Below are positions 34,822 to 43,059 of a DNA stretch of 52,849 nucleotides, one piece after another (position 1 is the first letter of the stretch; the number at the start of each line of letters is the position of its first letter). Position numbers and translations under genes: made by a program. This DNA comes from Elusimicrobia bacterium CG1_02_37_114 (GTDB lineage Bacteria; Elusimicrobiota; Endomicrobiia; CG1-02-37-114), in NCBI GenBank assembly GCA_001871125.1, contig MNXB01000033.1, positions 371 to 53,219 of the forward strand. The letters are read 5' to 3'. The notes beneath the pieces are model-generated. The model was not told the DNA's origin and searched no databases. It saw only the letters and a program-made list of their open reading frames with translations.

Positions 34822-35288
34822 GATTCAACCACCTCCTCAGGTGTACAAATTTCTATTTCCTTGTAACCAAGCAATTTATTTACACCATTTGCTTCTATCT
34901 TAGTTTTTAGTTTAACAATATGCTTAAAATTCCAACTGATTATAACATCTAAATCATTTACAGAAGTCACTGCTATGTGTAATGCATCTGCAATAAATTT
35001 TTCAGGAATAATTCCTTCTGAAATATATTTGTTAGCTAATAATTTTGTTTCTTCATCTATAGGTATAACATATGGTTTGTATTTTTTTATTAAGCTCAAT
35101 AATTTGTTTTTAATATCTTCTGGAGCATCATTTATTTCAGTAATTACAACTTCAGAAATATATATTTCAACATTATCTCCTTGAACTTTCTGAAACAAAT
35201 ATTTTGTTAAATCTCTCCTGGAAGGTTCGTCATCAGCAAAAACAAAGTTGAACACGCTTGTTTCTATATAATATTTCAATTTCTTCAT
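34818..35288 (-). CDS. PIN-domain protein (toxin-like)
   Basis: This 156-residue PIN-domain protein starts MKKLKYYIETSVFNFVFADDEP (the first acidic residue is Glu in YIETS, common in this subgroup). Its later motifs are ITEINDAPEDIKNKL, FIADALHIAVTSVNDLDVIISWNFKHIV. It is probably a ribonuclease toxin paired with the 58-residue protein that overlaps its stop. TATAAT lies about 25 bases before the ATG. The pair sits between the partial and the intact tRNA-Ser copies and may have entered with that rearrangement. Confidence 0.8.
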   Translation of the reverse strand: MKKLKYYIETSVFNFVFADDEPSRRDLTKYLFQKVQGDNVEIYISEVVITEINDAPEDIKNKLLSLIKKYKPYVIPIDEETKLLANKYISEGIIPEKFIADALHIAVTSVNDLDVIISWNFKHIVKLKTKIEANGVNKLLGYKEIEICTPEEVVES

Positions 35289-35358
35289 ATTAGCACTTAC
35301 CTACCAATATTATATAATATTTTCAAACAAAAATACAATCAATTTACATCGGAGTATT

Positions 35359-35388
35359 TTGACAAGGACAATGAAATTATGTTATTAT
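35359..35388 (+). promoter_or_regulatory. predicted promoter of tRNA-Ser
   Basis: TTGACA, 18 bases, TATTAT, about 80 bases upstream of the tRNA. Confidence 0.5.
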
Positions 35389-35400
35389 TGATAACGCTAG

Positions 35401-35448
35401 CCCCACGATGTTTTATCCACCCAAGGCGGACAAAACAATACTCGGGGG
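35401..35448. repeat. CCCCACG..TGTTTTATCC hairpin element, copy 1
   Basis: Arms TGTTTTATCC and GGACAAAACA lie inside outer CCCC and GGGG ends. It is similar in sequence and layout to 46891-46939. Followed by a second hairpin CGATTTG/CAAATCG that abuts the tRNA. Confidence 0.6.
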
Positions 35449-35466
35449 CGATTTGCAGGGCAAATC

Positions 35467-35554
35467 GGAGAGGTGGCCGAGTTGGTTTAAGGCGTACGCC
35501 TGGAGAGCGTATATCCGCGAAAGCGGATCAAGGGTTCGAATCCCTTCCTCTCCG
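35467..35554 (+). tRNA. tRNA-Ser (anticodon GGA)
   Basis: This 88-base class II tRNA has acceptor GGAGAGG/CCTCTCC with G discriminator and D arm GCC..GGC. The anticodon stem TACGC/GCGTA closes the loop CTGGAGA (anticodon GGA). The long variable arm is ATCCGC-GAAA-GCGGAT and the T arm AAGGG-TTCGAAT-CCCTT. No encoded CCA; a T run follows directly and may terminate transcription. A partial copy lies 1.4 kb upstream. Confidence 0.95.
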
Positions 35555-35892
35555 TTTTTTAATTTTAAGGAAGAATCAAGTAAATACAATCGCCCCCGCA
35601 GATTATACCAAAGACAGTGAATTAAGTTCTCAAGTTGAATTAATAATAGATAATATTATACAACAGTATAAATTCAGCAAACAATTTATAAAATGATGAA
35701 GAATAGAGACACTTTGTATTTGCCTTACTAGTTAAGAAACCATATCCGAGGCTATAGACATCTAAAATATTGTGTATATTTATGAAACCTAAATTAATGT
35801 TACACTTAAATAATGCGGGAAAACGACATTTTTTACTATGACTAAATTCCGATTGAAGTTTACGGGTTATAGTAAATACTTGTGATCTTAAT
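35555..35892. other. gene-free stretch between tRNA-Ser and DUF2779 gene
   Basis: Apart from the T run after the tRNA I see no supported gene, hairpin or promoter here. Track ORFs on both strands lack family features. Confidence 0.4.
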
Positions 35893-37335
35893 TCAACATC
35901 CAAGTTTTTCAAGCGTTTCGTGTAATTTTACCATGGCCCAGGTGTCGCGTTTGCAATAGGCGAGCAGGTTTTTGCGTATCTTTGCGATTTCAGCGGTATC
36001 CGTAATCTTTCCCTTCGCCATGTAGGCAAATAAAACCATGGCGCTGCCGCCTCCCTGAATTTCCAAATCGCTGTAGTCTAGACCCGGAACAATTACGGGC
36101 AATACATTTTTTATGGAATAACTGCCTTTAAAATCCTTATGGCTATAATTATTTCTTAAAAAATCGCAAAAGTCCACCAGCCTGTCAACAAGCTTGCTCA
36201 AGGACTCCGCAAGGTCAGGGAAAGTTTTAGCAAGCCCATTAATAATTCCTTGTTCATATGTTGAATACACGATGATACTGCCTTTGCCTTTCAGTATTTT
36301 TATCAATTTTTCGGCTATATCCCTGCGGCAGTCGCGGGCGGGGTCAGCCAGATATTCAAAATGCTCTTCTTCAACGCCCGGTGCGGAACATTTATGAATG
36401 GAATACTGGGTAACCATTCTTTCATAAGGGGCAATATTATCATAAAGAGGTACTGCGGTTGTGCAGGTTTCAAAATCCAGATACCACGCGGGCAAGACAA
36501 TATCTTTTAGTTCTTCTTTGAAATCAGGCGAAATGACCGGTTTTTTTGTACATATTGCCTGCCATACCCGCTTTTGCGGGTCAGATAAATCAAAATCAGG
36601 CGGAATGTCTTCAATTTTGTACAGGCATTCTGCGTCTAATTTTGCCAGAAGTTTGGCTGAGATGCGCGGTAATATTAATATATGATTTTTAACGCCTTTA
36701 CCTGTACATTCGTCAAAGACAGAGCAGCCCTTGCAATTCATTGTAAGTTTCGGGTCAGACGGTTTTGAGGTGTTAAGAGTGGTTGCTAATGAGTCAGCCA
36801 TTGAATTAAACTTCGTAACCTGTTCTTTAACTTCTTCTGTAACATCTTCTTTATGAAACAACTTCTTATCGGGCATGCCTTTTCTGTAGTCATCCGAAAC
36901 AAGCATTAGCGAAATGGTTTTAATTTTTAGGCCTGCGCGAATTAGTACCATAGCCGTATATGCCGCATCTTCAACATACTTTTCTTTAGCGTCTTTACCT
37001 GACTTTACTTCGATAAGGTTCCATCCATTTTCGTCTTTACACAGGATATCAGCCCGGGATCCAAACCCTTCGGCTGAAAATGCGGGTTCAAAGAGTATAG
37101 AGGTTTTTTTAATCGCCGAACTTGTTTCAATTATTGCTTTTTGCATGAGTCCCGTTATTAGCAAACCTGAAGGAAATAACTTCCGGGCGCATTCAGTTAT
37201 TTCAGTGCCTTCCATGTACCGGAATTCAGCGTCAAGCGAGTCATCCGCAGGCAGTTGCCCATGCTGCGCAAGCCAGCCTAATCTGAGACAATTTGTAGCG
37301 GTTAGAAATGTGTTCTTAGTTATCAGTTTTTGCAT
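35893..37335 (-). CDS. DUF2779 protein: Cas4-like Fe-S nuclease fused to DnaQ-like exonuclease
   Basis: The 480-residue protein combines two nuclease folds. The first half is PD-(D/E)XK: RADILCKDENGWNLIEVKSGK carries the D..ExK triad. A Cys near 17 (TNCLRLGW) and a cluster NCKGCSVFDEC near 200-209 are placed as in Cas4/AddB-type [4Fe-4S] nucleases. The second half is the DUF2779 RNase H-like exonuclease: AWYLDFET (about 287), then ILKGKGSIIVYSTYEQGII and a late YCKRDTWAMVKLHE. It probably resects DNA. It lies 67 bases behind the TPR gene on the same strand, so predicted sigma site A would control it. Confidence 0.85.
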   Translation of the reverse strand: MQKLITKNTFLTATNCLRLGWLAQHGQLPADDSLDAEFRYMEGTEITECARKLFPSGLLITGLMQKAIIETSSAIKKTSILFEPAFSAEGFGSRADILCKDENGWNLIEVKSGKDAKEKYVEDAAYTAMVLIRAGLKIKTISLMLVSDDYRKGMPDKKLFHKEDVTEEVKEQVTKFNSMADSLATTLNTSKPSDPKLTMNCKGCSVFDECTGKGVKNHILILPRISAKLLAKLDAECLYKIEDIPPDFDLSDPQKRVWQAICTKKPVISPDFKEELKDIVLPAWYLDFETCTTAVPLYDNIAPYERMVTQYSIHKCSAPGVEEEHFEYLADPARDCRRDIAEKLIKILKGKGSIIVYSTYEQGIINGLAKTFPDLAESLSKLVDRLVDFCDFLRNNYSHKDFKGSYSIKNVLPVIVPGLDYSDLEIQGGGSAMVLFAYMAKGKITDTAEIAKIRKNLLAYCKRDTWAMVKLHETLEKLGC

Positions 37336-37402
37336 TTTCTGTCCTCTATTAATTCCATAGTTATTTGTATATTCTACTAAAAATAGATTTTATTTTCACT
37401 AT

Positions 37403-38218
37403 TTAATTAACTTGGCTATTTTGACTTAGTTTTTCCTTTGCGAATTTCTGGGTTTTTCTTAAGTTGCACTTTTGTACAGTAGTTCTTCCTTCATCGCAAA
37501 TTGTTTTCAACGCGTCAGTGGGTTTTAATGAGAGTATTTTTTTCCAGCAAGATTTTGCGCCTGTTTTATCCCCAAGTTTTTCATAGCACAAACCAAGGTT
37601 TTTCCATACCGTGCTTTCATTGGGGTCGAATTTTAATACAGTTTTATAAAGGTTCTTGCATTTTTGATATTCACCTATATCAAGGTAATTTTGAGCGATA
37701 TCAGATAGAAAAGGAGCGTTAATCCTTGTTTTGCAATCTTTAAGATATGGTTCAAGTATTTTTAATAACAACCGCGATTCATCAGTTCTTTTCTGTTCTA
37801 TAAGGATTGAGGTAAGAGCGCTTGTATCAATTATAAAGTCCTTTATATCCCTTTTATATTTGGCAATCCCTGAATCCTGGACCGTGACGCTATTCTTTAT
37901 AATTTTTATCATTAAAAGGAAAAAGACAATATACGAACACGGGTCAGCACTTAAATCCTGTCCCAGGTCCTTATCTTTTAGAAAAGCCGTTAATATCTTT
38001 TCTGACTTGTCCAGAATATCGGAAGAATGGTTGTCATTTATAATACTTAACAGTATATGTAATAAATCGCTATCCAGGTAATAATAATTGGTTTCAGAGA
38101 AATAATCGCAAAGGATATTAAACAACCCATCCATTTCCCTGTCTTTTAACATCCACGAATAAATCTTTTGTTTTACTTCAAACGCTTTCTTTTCTGCTGC
38201 TTTTACTCTTTTGTCCAT
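37403..38218 (-). CDS. TPR-containing protein
   Basis: This 271-residue helical protein has one clear TPR pair near 170-235 (SDIAQNYLDIGEYQKCKNLYKTVLKFDPNESTVWKNLGLCYEKLGDKTGAKSCWKKIL shows the W/L/Y/A TPR spacing, quoted here only as pattern). The N-terminal 160 residues are irregular helices. It starts at the ATG at 38218 with AAAGGAGAGC upstream and a leader of about 45 bases from the minus-strand copy of the TTAAAC-N16-CGTATAT motif. It is likely an adaptor in the same system as the TPR-CHAT protease and the DUF2779 nuclease encoded behind it. Confidence 0.7.
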   Translation of the reverse strand: MDKRVKAAEKKAFEVKQKIYSWMLKDREMDGLFNILCDYFSETNYYYLDSDLLHILLSIINDNHSSDILDKSEKILTAFLKDKDLGQDLSADPCSYIVFFLLMIKIIKNSVTVQDSGIAKYKRDIKDFIIDTSALTSILIEQKRTDESRLLLKILEPYLKDCKTRINAPFLSDIAQNYLDIGEYQKCKNLYKTVLKFDPNESTVWKNLGLCYEKLGDKTGAKSCWKKILSLKPTDALKTICDEGRTTVQKCNLRKTQKFAKEKLSQNSQVN

Positions 38219-38269
38219 TTTGCTCTCCTTTTACTCGTAAATTTTACACCCAGCTATTTAGATTTACAT

Positions 38270-38301
38270 ATATATACGAATAGTTTGCTGATTTGTTTAA
38301 A
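38270..38301 (-). promoter_or_regulatory. site A, leftward copy of the TTAAAC-N16-CGTATAT motif
   Basis: On the minus strand TTTAAACAAAT, 10 bases, TTCGTATATAT; from AAC to CG there are exactly 16 bases. It reads towards the TPR-DUF2779 genes. The same spacing holds in all four copies of this motif. Confidence 0.75.
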
Positions 38302-38330
38302 GAGACATTTGTCCGCCCTAATAAAAGGGA

Positions 38331-38363
38331 GTTTAAACAAATGTGATATATTTTCGTATATAT
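38331..38363 (+). promoter_or_regulatory. site A, rightward copy of the TTAAAC-N16-CGTATAT motif
   Basis: GTTTAAACAAAT, 10 bases, TTCGTATATAT; AAC to CG exactly 16 bases. It reads towards the small ORF, ClpX-like, DnaB-like, sigma and CHAT genes. The two copies of site A are mirror images separated by a CCCT/AGGG hairpin. Confidence 0.75.
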
Positions 38364-38532
38364 GGGTATGGAGGAAGACCTTGAAAAGGGAATAATGAAG
38401 GCATCGGGTTTATTAAAGGATTTAAAAAAACTTCCGAAAAATCTCCCGTCCAATTTAAAAGGTATGGTAAATATGTTGAAAGACACAGCAATTGAAGTAA
38501 TCAATACCGGTGAATCTGCTTATATTTTTTAG
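38362..38532 (+). CDS. small protein encoded directly at sigma site A (up to 56 residues)
   Basis: The frame is below the track cutoff. Possible starts are the ATGs at 38362, 38368 or 38395; the first two lie at the expected transcript start, so translation would be leaderless. The product is lysine- and leucine-rich (GLLKDLKKLPKNLP, MVNMLKDTAIEVINTG) with no known domain. The small size and first position in the operon fit an anti-sigma, inhibitor or protease substrate role, which is inference only. A gap of 38 bases and the ribosome site AGGAGG separate it from the ClpX-like gene. Confidence 0.45.
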   Translation: MGMEEDLEKGIMKASGLLKDLKKLPKNLPSNLKGMVNMLKDTAIEVINTGESAYIF

Positions 38533-38570
38533 GATAGAATGAAGAGATAACCGGACTTAGGAGGTATCAA

Positions 38571-40136
38571 ATGCCACAAGATATTAAGGTTCACAATAAT
38601 GACAGTGAATTGCTTGCTGATTACTTTAATCTAATTGAAATTATTAATAGAGATAGTCGTGCCGATTCGGAATCAAAGAAACTATATCTTGAAATTCAGG
38701 ATTTGATGAGTCGTATAAACAATACTCTTTCAAATAAAAATACGGAACTCAGGTTTGTAAAATATGTCAGAAAAAATCATCTTGATACAACGGAAACATT
38801 TATAATTACAATTCTTTTATACGCTGATTTATACGATAAACGTCACTATGCGTCAAAAGGAGATATAATCAAGATTATTTCAATGGGAGACAAAGAAAAA
38901 TCAATTCAAAATGCAAAATATTTGTCAGAATATTCCAAGTTATTTGAAAAACATATAATTTACAAAAACAGATCAGATTATTATTTGGAAAGTAAGATTT
39001 CGTCATATTTATTAGGAATAAGTAAGCTTAAACAAAAAAAGAATAAAGCAATAAAAACCGGCAAAATTAAATCCATAAACTCTCCAAGATTACTCAAAAC
39101 CAAACTTGATGAATATATTGTAGGGCAGGAGGATGCAAAATGCATAATTTCAACCGCTATATTTAATCATTTCAAGCGAATTGCCCTTAGAAAAGACGGT
39201 AAGAATATTGGAAAAACTAATATTCTTTTAATAGGTCCTACAGGTTGTGGCAAAACACATCTTTGCAGGACAATCTCAAATATATTGAATATGCCATTTG
39301 TAGTAACTGATGCGACATTATACACCGAAACAGGTTATGTAGGTAAAGATGTTACGGATATGTTGAGACTTATTATAAAAGCTGCCGGTAATAATATTGA
39401 ACTTGCCAGTAAAGGAATAATTTACATAGACGAGATTGACAAGATTGCAAGGCGGGATCCGGGTGGCGGGCATTATACCGGGAGAGACGTATCCGGAGAA
39501 AGCGTCCAGCAGGAACTGCTCAAGTTACTTGAGGGCGATACCTTAAGTTTAGAAAGTATGAGAGCATCTATCTTTGATGAGTATTCTTCAAAAAATATAA
39601 ACATACGTGACCTGCTTTTTATTGCCGGAGGTGTTTTTGAAGGACTGGAAAATATTATCGCTAATAGACTGAAAAAACAGAGTTCAATAGGATTTACAAC
39701 GGAAAATCTAATAGGCAATAATGAAAAAGCAGATTTTCCATTACTTAAACACCTAATTACAGATGACCTTATAGAATTTGGAATGATACCAGAGTTTATC
39801 GGCCGTTTCCCGGTGATAGTTGTACTTGACTCGCTGGATAAGGACTCACTTGTAAGAATACTTACAGAACCTAAAGATGCCATAGCGGGACAGTACAGGC
39901 ACCTTATGAAGGCAAGTGGTATCAATATGACTATGGATAAAGGAGTTTTCTATCATGTAGCTGAAGAGGCTCTAAAACTAGGCACAGGGGCAAGAGGGTT
40001 ACGGTCGATTTTTGAAAAGATTGTTTCTCCTATTATTTATAAATATGCAAGTAATTCAGAACCACCAGAAAGTGTAAAATTAACTGTTGAGGATTTTTAT
40101 AAGGAGATAAAAAAGGATGAGAGCAAAGTTGCCTGA
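38571..40136 (+). CDS. ClpX-like AAA+ unfoldase with atypical N-terminus
   Basis: This 521-residue AAA+ protein carries Walker A GPTGCGKT at 222-229, the pore loop GYVG, Walker B IIYIDEID (about 283-290), RDVSGESVQQELLKLLEG, an IGF-type loop (SSIGFTTE) used by ClpX to dock on ClpP, and the C-terminal GARGLRSIFEKIV sensor 2 region. ClpX's N-terminal zinc finger is missing: the first 170 or so residues are a different helical, winged-helix-like domain. It is therefore probably a specialised unfoldase that may still use host ClpP. It lies in the operon with DnaB-like, sigma and CHAT genes. Confidence 0.88.
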   Translation: MPQDIKVHNNDSELLADYFNLIEIINRDSRADSESKKLYLEIQDLMSRINNTLSNKNTELRFVKYVRKNHLDTTETFIITILLYADLYDKRHYASKGDIIKIISMGDKEKSIQNAKYLSEYSKLFEKHIIYKNRSDYYLESKISSYLLGISKLKQKKNKAIKTGKIKSINSPRLLKTKLDEYIVGQEDAKCIISTAIFNHFKRIALRKDGKNIGKTNILLIGPTGCGKTHLCRTISNILNMPFVVTDATLYTETGYVGKDVTDMLRLIIKAAGNNIELASKGIIYIDEIDKIARRDPGGGHYTGRDVSGESVQQELLKLLEGDTLSLESMRASIFDEYSSKNINIRDLLFIAGGVFEGLENIIANRLKKQSSIGFTTENLIGNNEKADFPLLKHLITDDLIEFGMIPEFIGRFPVIVVLDSLDKDSLVRILTEPKDAIAGQYRHLMKASGINMTMDKGVFYHVAEEALKLGTGARGLRSIFEKIVSPIIYKYASNSEPPESVKLTVEDFYKEIKKDESKVA

Positions 40137-40170
40137 ATCAAGCGATGTAAATTTGAGTTCAATAAATCAT

Positions 40171-40185
40171 TCCGATAGATCGGGA
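40171..40185. repeat. dispersed TCCGAT/ATCGGGA hairpin
   Basis: Lies in the 79-base gap between the ClpX-like and DnaB-like genes; followed by CGCTACAGATTAT. A member of the CCCGAT..ATCGGG family. Confidence 0.45.
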
Positions 40186-40215
40186 CGCTACAGATTATTT
40201 GGATAAAGGGGACAT

Positions 40216-41562
40216 ATGCGTGAGATAGTTAGAGTACCGCCTCATTCCAGTGAGGCTGAAATTGCAGTATTGGGTTCAATGCTGATTGAAATATCTGCTA
40301 TTGAAAAAGCCCTTGAAATACTTGAGGATAAGCATTTTTATGACAATAAAAATAGAAAACTATTCCAGGTAATCAGCAAACTATACGCCGATAACATACC
40401 GGTAGATTTAGTCAGCGTGACAGAGCAATTAAAAAAGGAGAAAATACTTGAGGATATTGGCGGTGCGGGATATTTAACCGAATTAATTAATATCGTTTCC
40501 ACATCGGCAAATATTGAACACTATGCGAAAATTGTTCGCGAGAAAGCCGTTTTGCGTGAATTGATACAGGTTTCCACGCGGATTGCCGAAGAAGGATATA
40601 ACGGGCCGGAAAATATAGATGCGTACCTTGACCATGCGGAAGAATCAGTATTCTCCGTAGCAAGAGTCAAAAGTCAGTCCGGGTTTATAAAAGTTAAGGA
40701 TTTGGTGCATCCCGCTATTGACCATCTACATTCGTTAATTGTCAACAAGGAGAATCCTACCGGTGTACCGACAGGATATAAAAGCATTGATGCGAAAATC
40801 GGCAGATTACAACCGGGCGACCTTATAATCGTCGCAGGCAGGCCTTCAATGGGTAAAACTTCTTTTTGCATGAATTTACTGAGTAACGCCGCTATTAAAC
40901 ACAAATGTCCTGTCGGCATTTTCTCAATGGAGATGTCCAGAGAAAGTATAATGGTCAGGCTTTTATGTTCAGAAGCTCGTATAAGCTCACACGATTTTCG
41001 CCAGGGGACCATGTCCAATAAATTATGGTCAAAGGTGACTACTATCGTCGAACGCATTTATGAAGCGCCTATATGGATAGACGACACTCGCAATCTCTCA
41101 GTGCTTGATATACGCGCAAGGGCGCGGCGTCTTGCGTCCGAGATGAAAGCGAGCGGGATGAAACTCAGCGTAATAGCGATAGATTATATCCAGCAAATAC
41201 GCGGCTCATATAGAGCCGAGTCAAGACAGCAGGAAGTATCGGAGATTTCACGGTCGCTTAAAGCGTTGGCGGGCGAACTGGGGATACCAATTATTGCAGT
41301 ATCCCAGCTTTCAAGAAAAACTGAAGAACGGGGACGTGAAGGACGGCCGGTATTATCCGACTTGCGGGAATCGGGCGCGCTTGAACAGGATGCGGACATT
41401 GTTATGTTTATCTGGCAAGAAAGTAAGTATAAGCACGACAGGGAAGATTTGAAAAACAAAGCGACAATTATAGTAGCCAAACACAGAAACGGACCAACAG
41501 GCGATGTGGAACTTGCGTTTATTGAAGAATATACAAGATTTGAAGAACTTGCAAAAGAGTGA
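40216..41562 (+). CDS. dnaB: DnaB-type replicative helicase
   Basis: This 448-residue hexameric helicase has the N-terminal DnaB domain (PPHSSEAEIAVLGSMLI, ADNIPVDLVSVTEQLKK) and a RecA-like motor. Walker A is AGRPSMGKTSF, followed by IFSMEMSRESIMVRLL, Walker B VIAIDYIQQI, the arginine-rich SQLSRKTEERGREGRPVLSDLRESGALEQDAD and KHRNGPTG. All hallmarks of a working DnaB are present and no intein is seen. It may be the only chromosomal copy or a second, island-borne copy; its place among sigma, CHAT and nuclease genes favours the latter. Confidence 0.93.
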   Translation: MREIVRVPPHSSEAEIAVLGSMLIEISAIEKALEILEDKHFYDNKNRKLFQVISKLYADNIPVDLVSVTEQLKKEKILEDIGGAGYLTELINIVSTSANIEHYAKIVREKAVLRELIQVSTRIAEEGYNGPENIDAYLDHAEESVFSVARVKSQSGFIKVKDLVHPAIDHLHSLIVNKENPTGVPTGYKSIDAKIGRLQPGDLIIVAGRPSMGKTSFCMNLLSNAAIKHKCPVGIFSMEMSRESIMVRLLCSEARISSHDFRQGTMSNKLWSKVTTIVERIYEAPIWIDDTRNLSVLDIRARARRLASEMKASGMKLSVIAIDYIQQIRGSYRAESRQQEVSEISRSLKALAGELGIPIIAVSQLSRKTEERGREGRPVLSDLRESGALEQDADIVMFIWQESKYKHDREDLKNKATIIVAKHRNGPTGDVELAFIEEYTRFEELAKE

Positions 41563-41643
41563 AAATGAGTTAACCAGAAGAATTAATTGGAAATTTCTCT
41601 AAAATATATGTAGAATTAGAACCGGGATAGAGGTAAAAAACAA

Positions 41644-43059
41644 ATGCTAAATAGTCAGCAAGAATATTCAGATGAACAAATAGTTGAACAAATACAAAAA
41701 GGCGAAAATGAGCTTTTTGAAATACTGTATAACAGGCATGTAAATTATATAGCCGGAATAGTGGCATATCAAATTCATAAGTGTTCTGATAAAGGCGGAG
41801 CGGATATTGAAGACCTTGTTAGTGAAATCGTTACAAAGATATTCAAAAATATTGACCAATATGACCGCAATAGAGGAGCTACATTTAAAACCTGGATATC
41901 CAACATTACCAAGTACTACTTGATTGATGAATTGGTAAAAAAGAAAAAAGAACAAATAGTTTCTATTTATGAAAATGAGTCGGGAATTGATGACGAAGAT
42001 GAAAGTGCAGGCAGAAGCATTATTGATAAAAAATCAGCAAAAGAAGCAGAACACGACGAAAAACTCGTGATTCAAGATGCATGTGAAACGATTTTTAACG
42101 CTATTCAGGGGTTGAAGAATGAAACTTTCAAAAACATTTTGATAAGCAGGTTTATCCTTAATATTCCCGATGATGAAATAGCGCAATCGCAAGGTGTCAC
42201 AGAAGGTTGCATCAGGAGCCAGGCATGCTCGGCGGTACAGAAATTTGCCGAGGAGTTTATAAGTGCCAATGATGACTGCCCGGGTATCTTAGAAGCGATG
42301 GCGGATAAACTCAGGGGCGAACTGAACCTTACTGAAAAACAACTTGAATCAATTAGTAACGAAAAAGCCAAAGAAGCAATCCACTTGCGTGTATTTCACA
42401 AAATGCCTGTTGAAGATATAATCAAAAAATTGAAAATCCCAAGAAAAGCGTACTACGAGTTAATAAAAACCGGATTATCAGAACTTGGCAGGGGAGGGTT
42501 GACAAGAAAAATGAAAGAACCCAAAATCGAAGAGAAAATGTCTGATGAGGAAGTAAATACTGTTGCCGATTATATCGATTTAGTGCTTTCAAGCGATGAG
42601 TTGCCGAAAAAGACCCGGGCAATAAATGAATCGGACAAAATACGAAATATGAAAGCGGCTGTTGACCTACTGGCTATTGCCACAAAGCCCCTGCGAAACC
42701 CTTGCGGGGATATTCCGGATACGTTGGGAGCTATGGTTCAAAAGAAGATGAAGGAAAAAAATATCGATTTTGATAAACTATGCGAAAAGTTAGGGCTGGA
42801 TATACACAGGTTTGCCTCGCTGATAAATGACAGGTTAAGTCCAAAATTGAAATCAAAAACGCCTTTAGTAGAGAAAATAGCGGATTTTTTGGAGATGTCC
42901 GCTGATAAGGTAATTGCGCTTGCCGGGGTATCATTTCATTCAGGGACCCCTAAAAATAAAACCAGACAGGGCATTAATTTAGACACAGATTTCCACAAAA
43001 GAACCAAAGAAAAAATAGCAAAAATACTCAAGGTAAAAACAAACACAAATCATGCCTGA
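41644..43059 (+). CDS. ECF-like sigma factor with C-terminal extra helix-turn-helix domains
   Basis: The 471-residue protein begins as an ECF sigma factor. Region 2 spans about 8-100 (LFEILYNRHVNYIAGIVAY, DIEDLVSEIVTKIFKNIDQYD, GATFKTWISNITKYYLIDEL). A flexible acidic linker follows, then region 4 at about 150-205 (LISRFILNIPDDEIAQSQGVTEGCIRSQ). Most ECF factors end there; this one has another helix-turn-helix at about 228-285 (LTEKQLESISNEKAKEA...) and an XRE-like one at about 360-428 (DFDKLCEKLGLDIHRFASLIN). The candidate targets are the four TTAAAC-N16-CGTATAT sites. The CHAT protease gene overlaps its end by 8 bases. Confidence 0.8.
   Translation: MLNSQQEYSDEQIVEQIQKGENELFEILYNRHVNYIAGIVAYQIHKCSDKGGADIEDLVSEIVTKIFKNIDQYDRNRGATFKTWISNITKYYLIDELVKKKKEQIVSIYENESGIDDEDESAGRSIIDKKSAKEAEHDEKLVIQDACETIFNAIQGLKNETFKNILISRFILNIPDDEIAQSQGVTEGCIRSQACSAVQKFAEEFISANDDCPGILEAMADKLRGELNLTEKQLESISNEKAKEAIHLRVFHKMPVEDIIKKLKIPRKAYYELIKTGLSELGRGGLTRKMKEPKIEEKMSDEEVNTVADYIDLVLSSDELPKKTRAINESDKIRNMKAAVDLLAIATKPLRNPCGDIPDTLGAMVQKKMKEKNIDFDKLCEKLGLDIHRFASLINDRLSPKLKSKTPLVEKIADFLEMSADKVIALAGVSFHSGTPKNKTRQGINLDTDFHKRTKEKIAKILKVKTNTNHA

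Noticed and set aside
35640-35912. 90-residue minus-strand ORF (and plus-strand ORF 35379-35696)
   Set aside because: One overlaps the DUF2779 3' end and the other reads through the tRNA-Ser gene; neither has family features.
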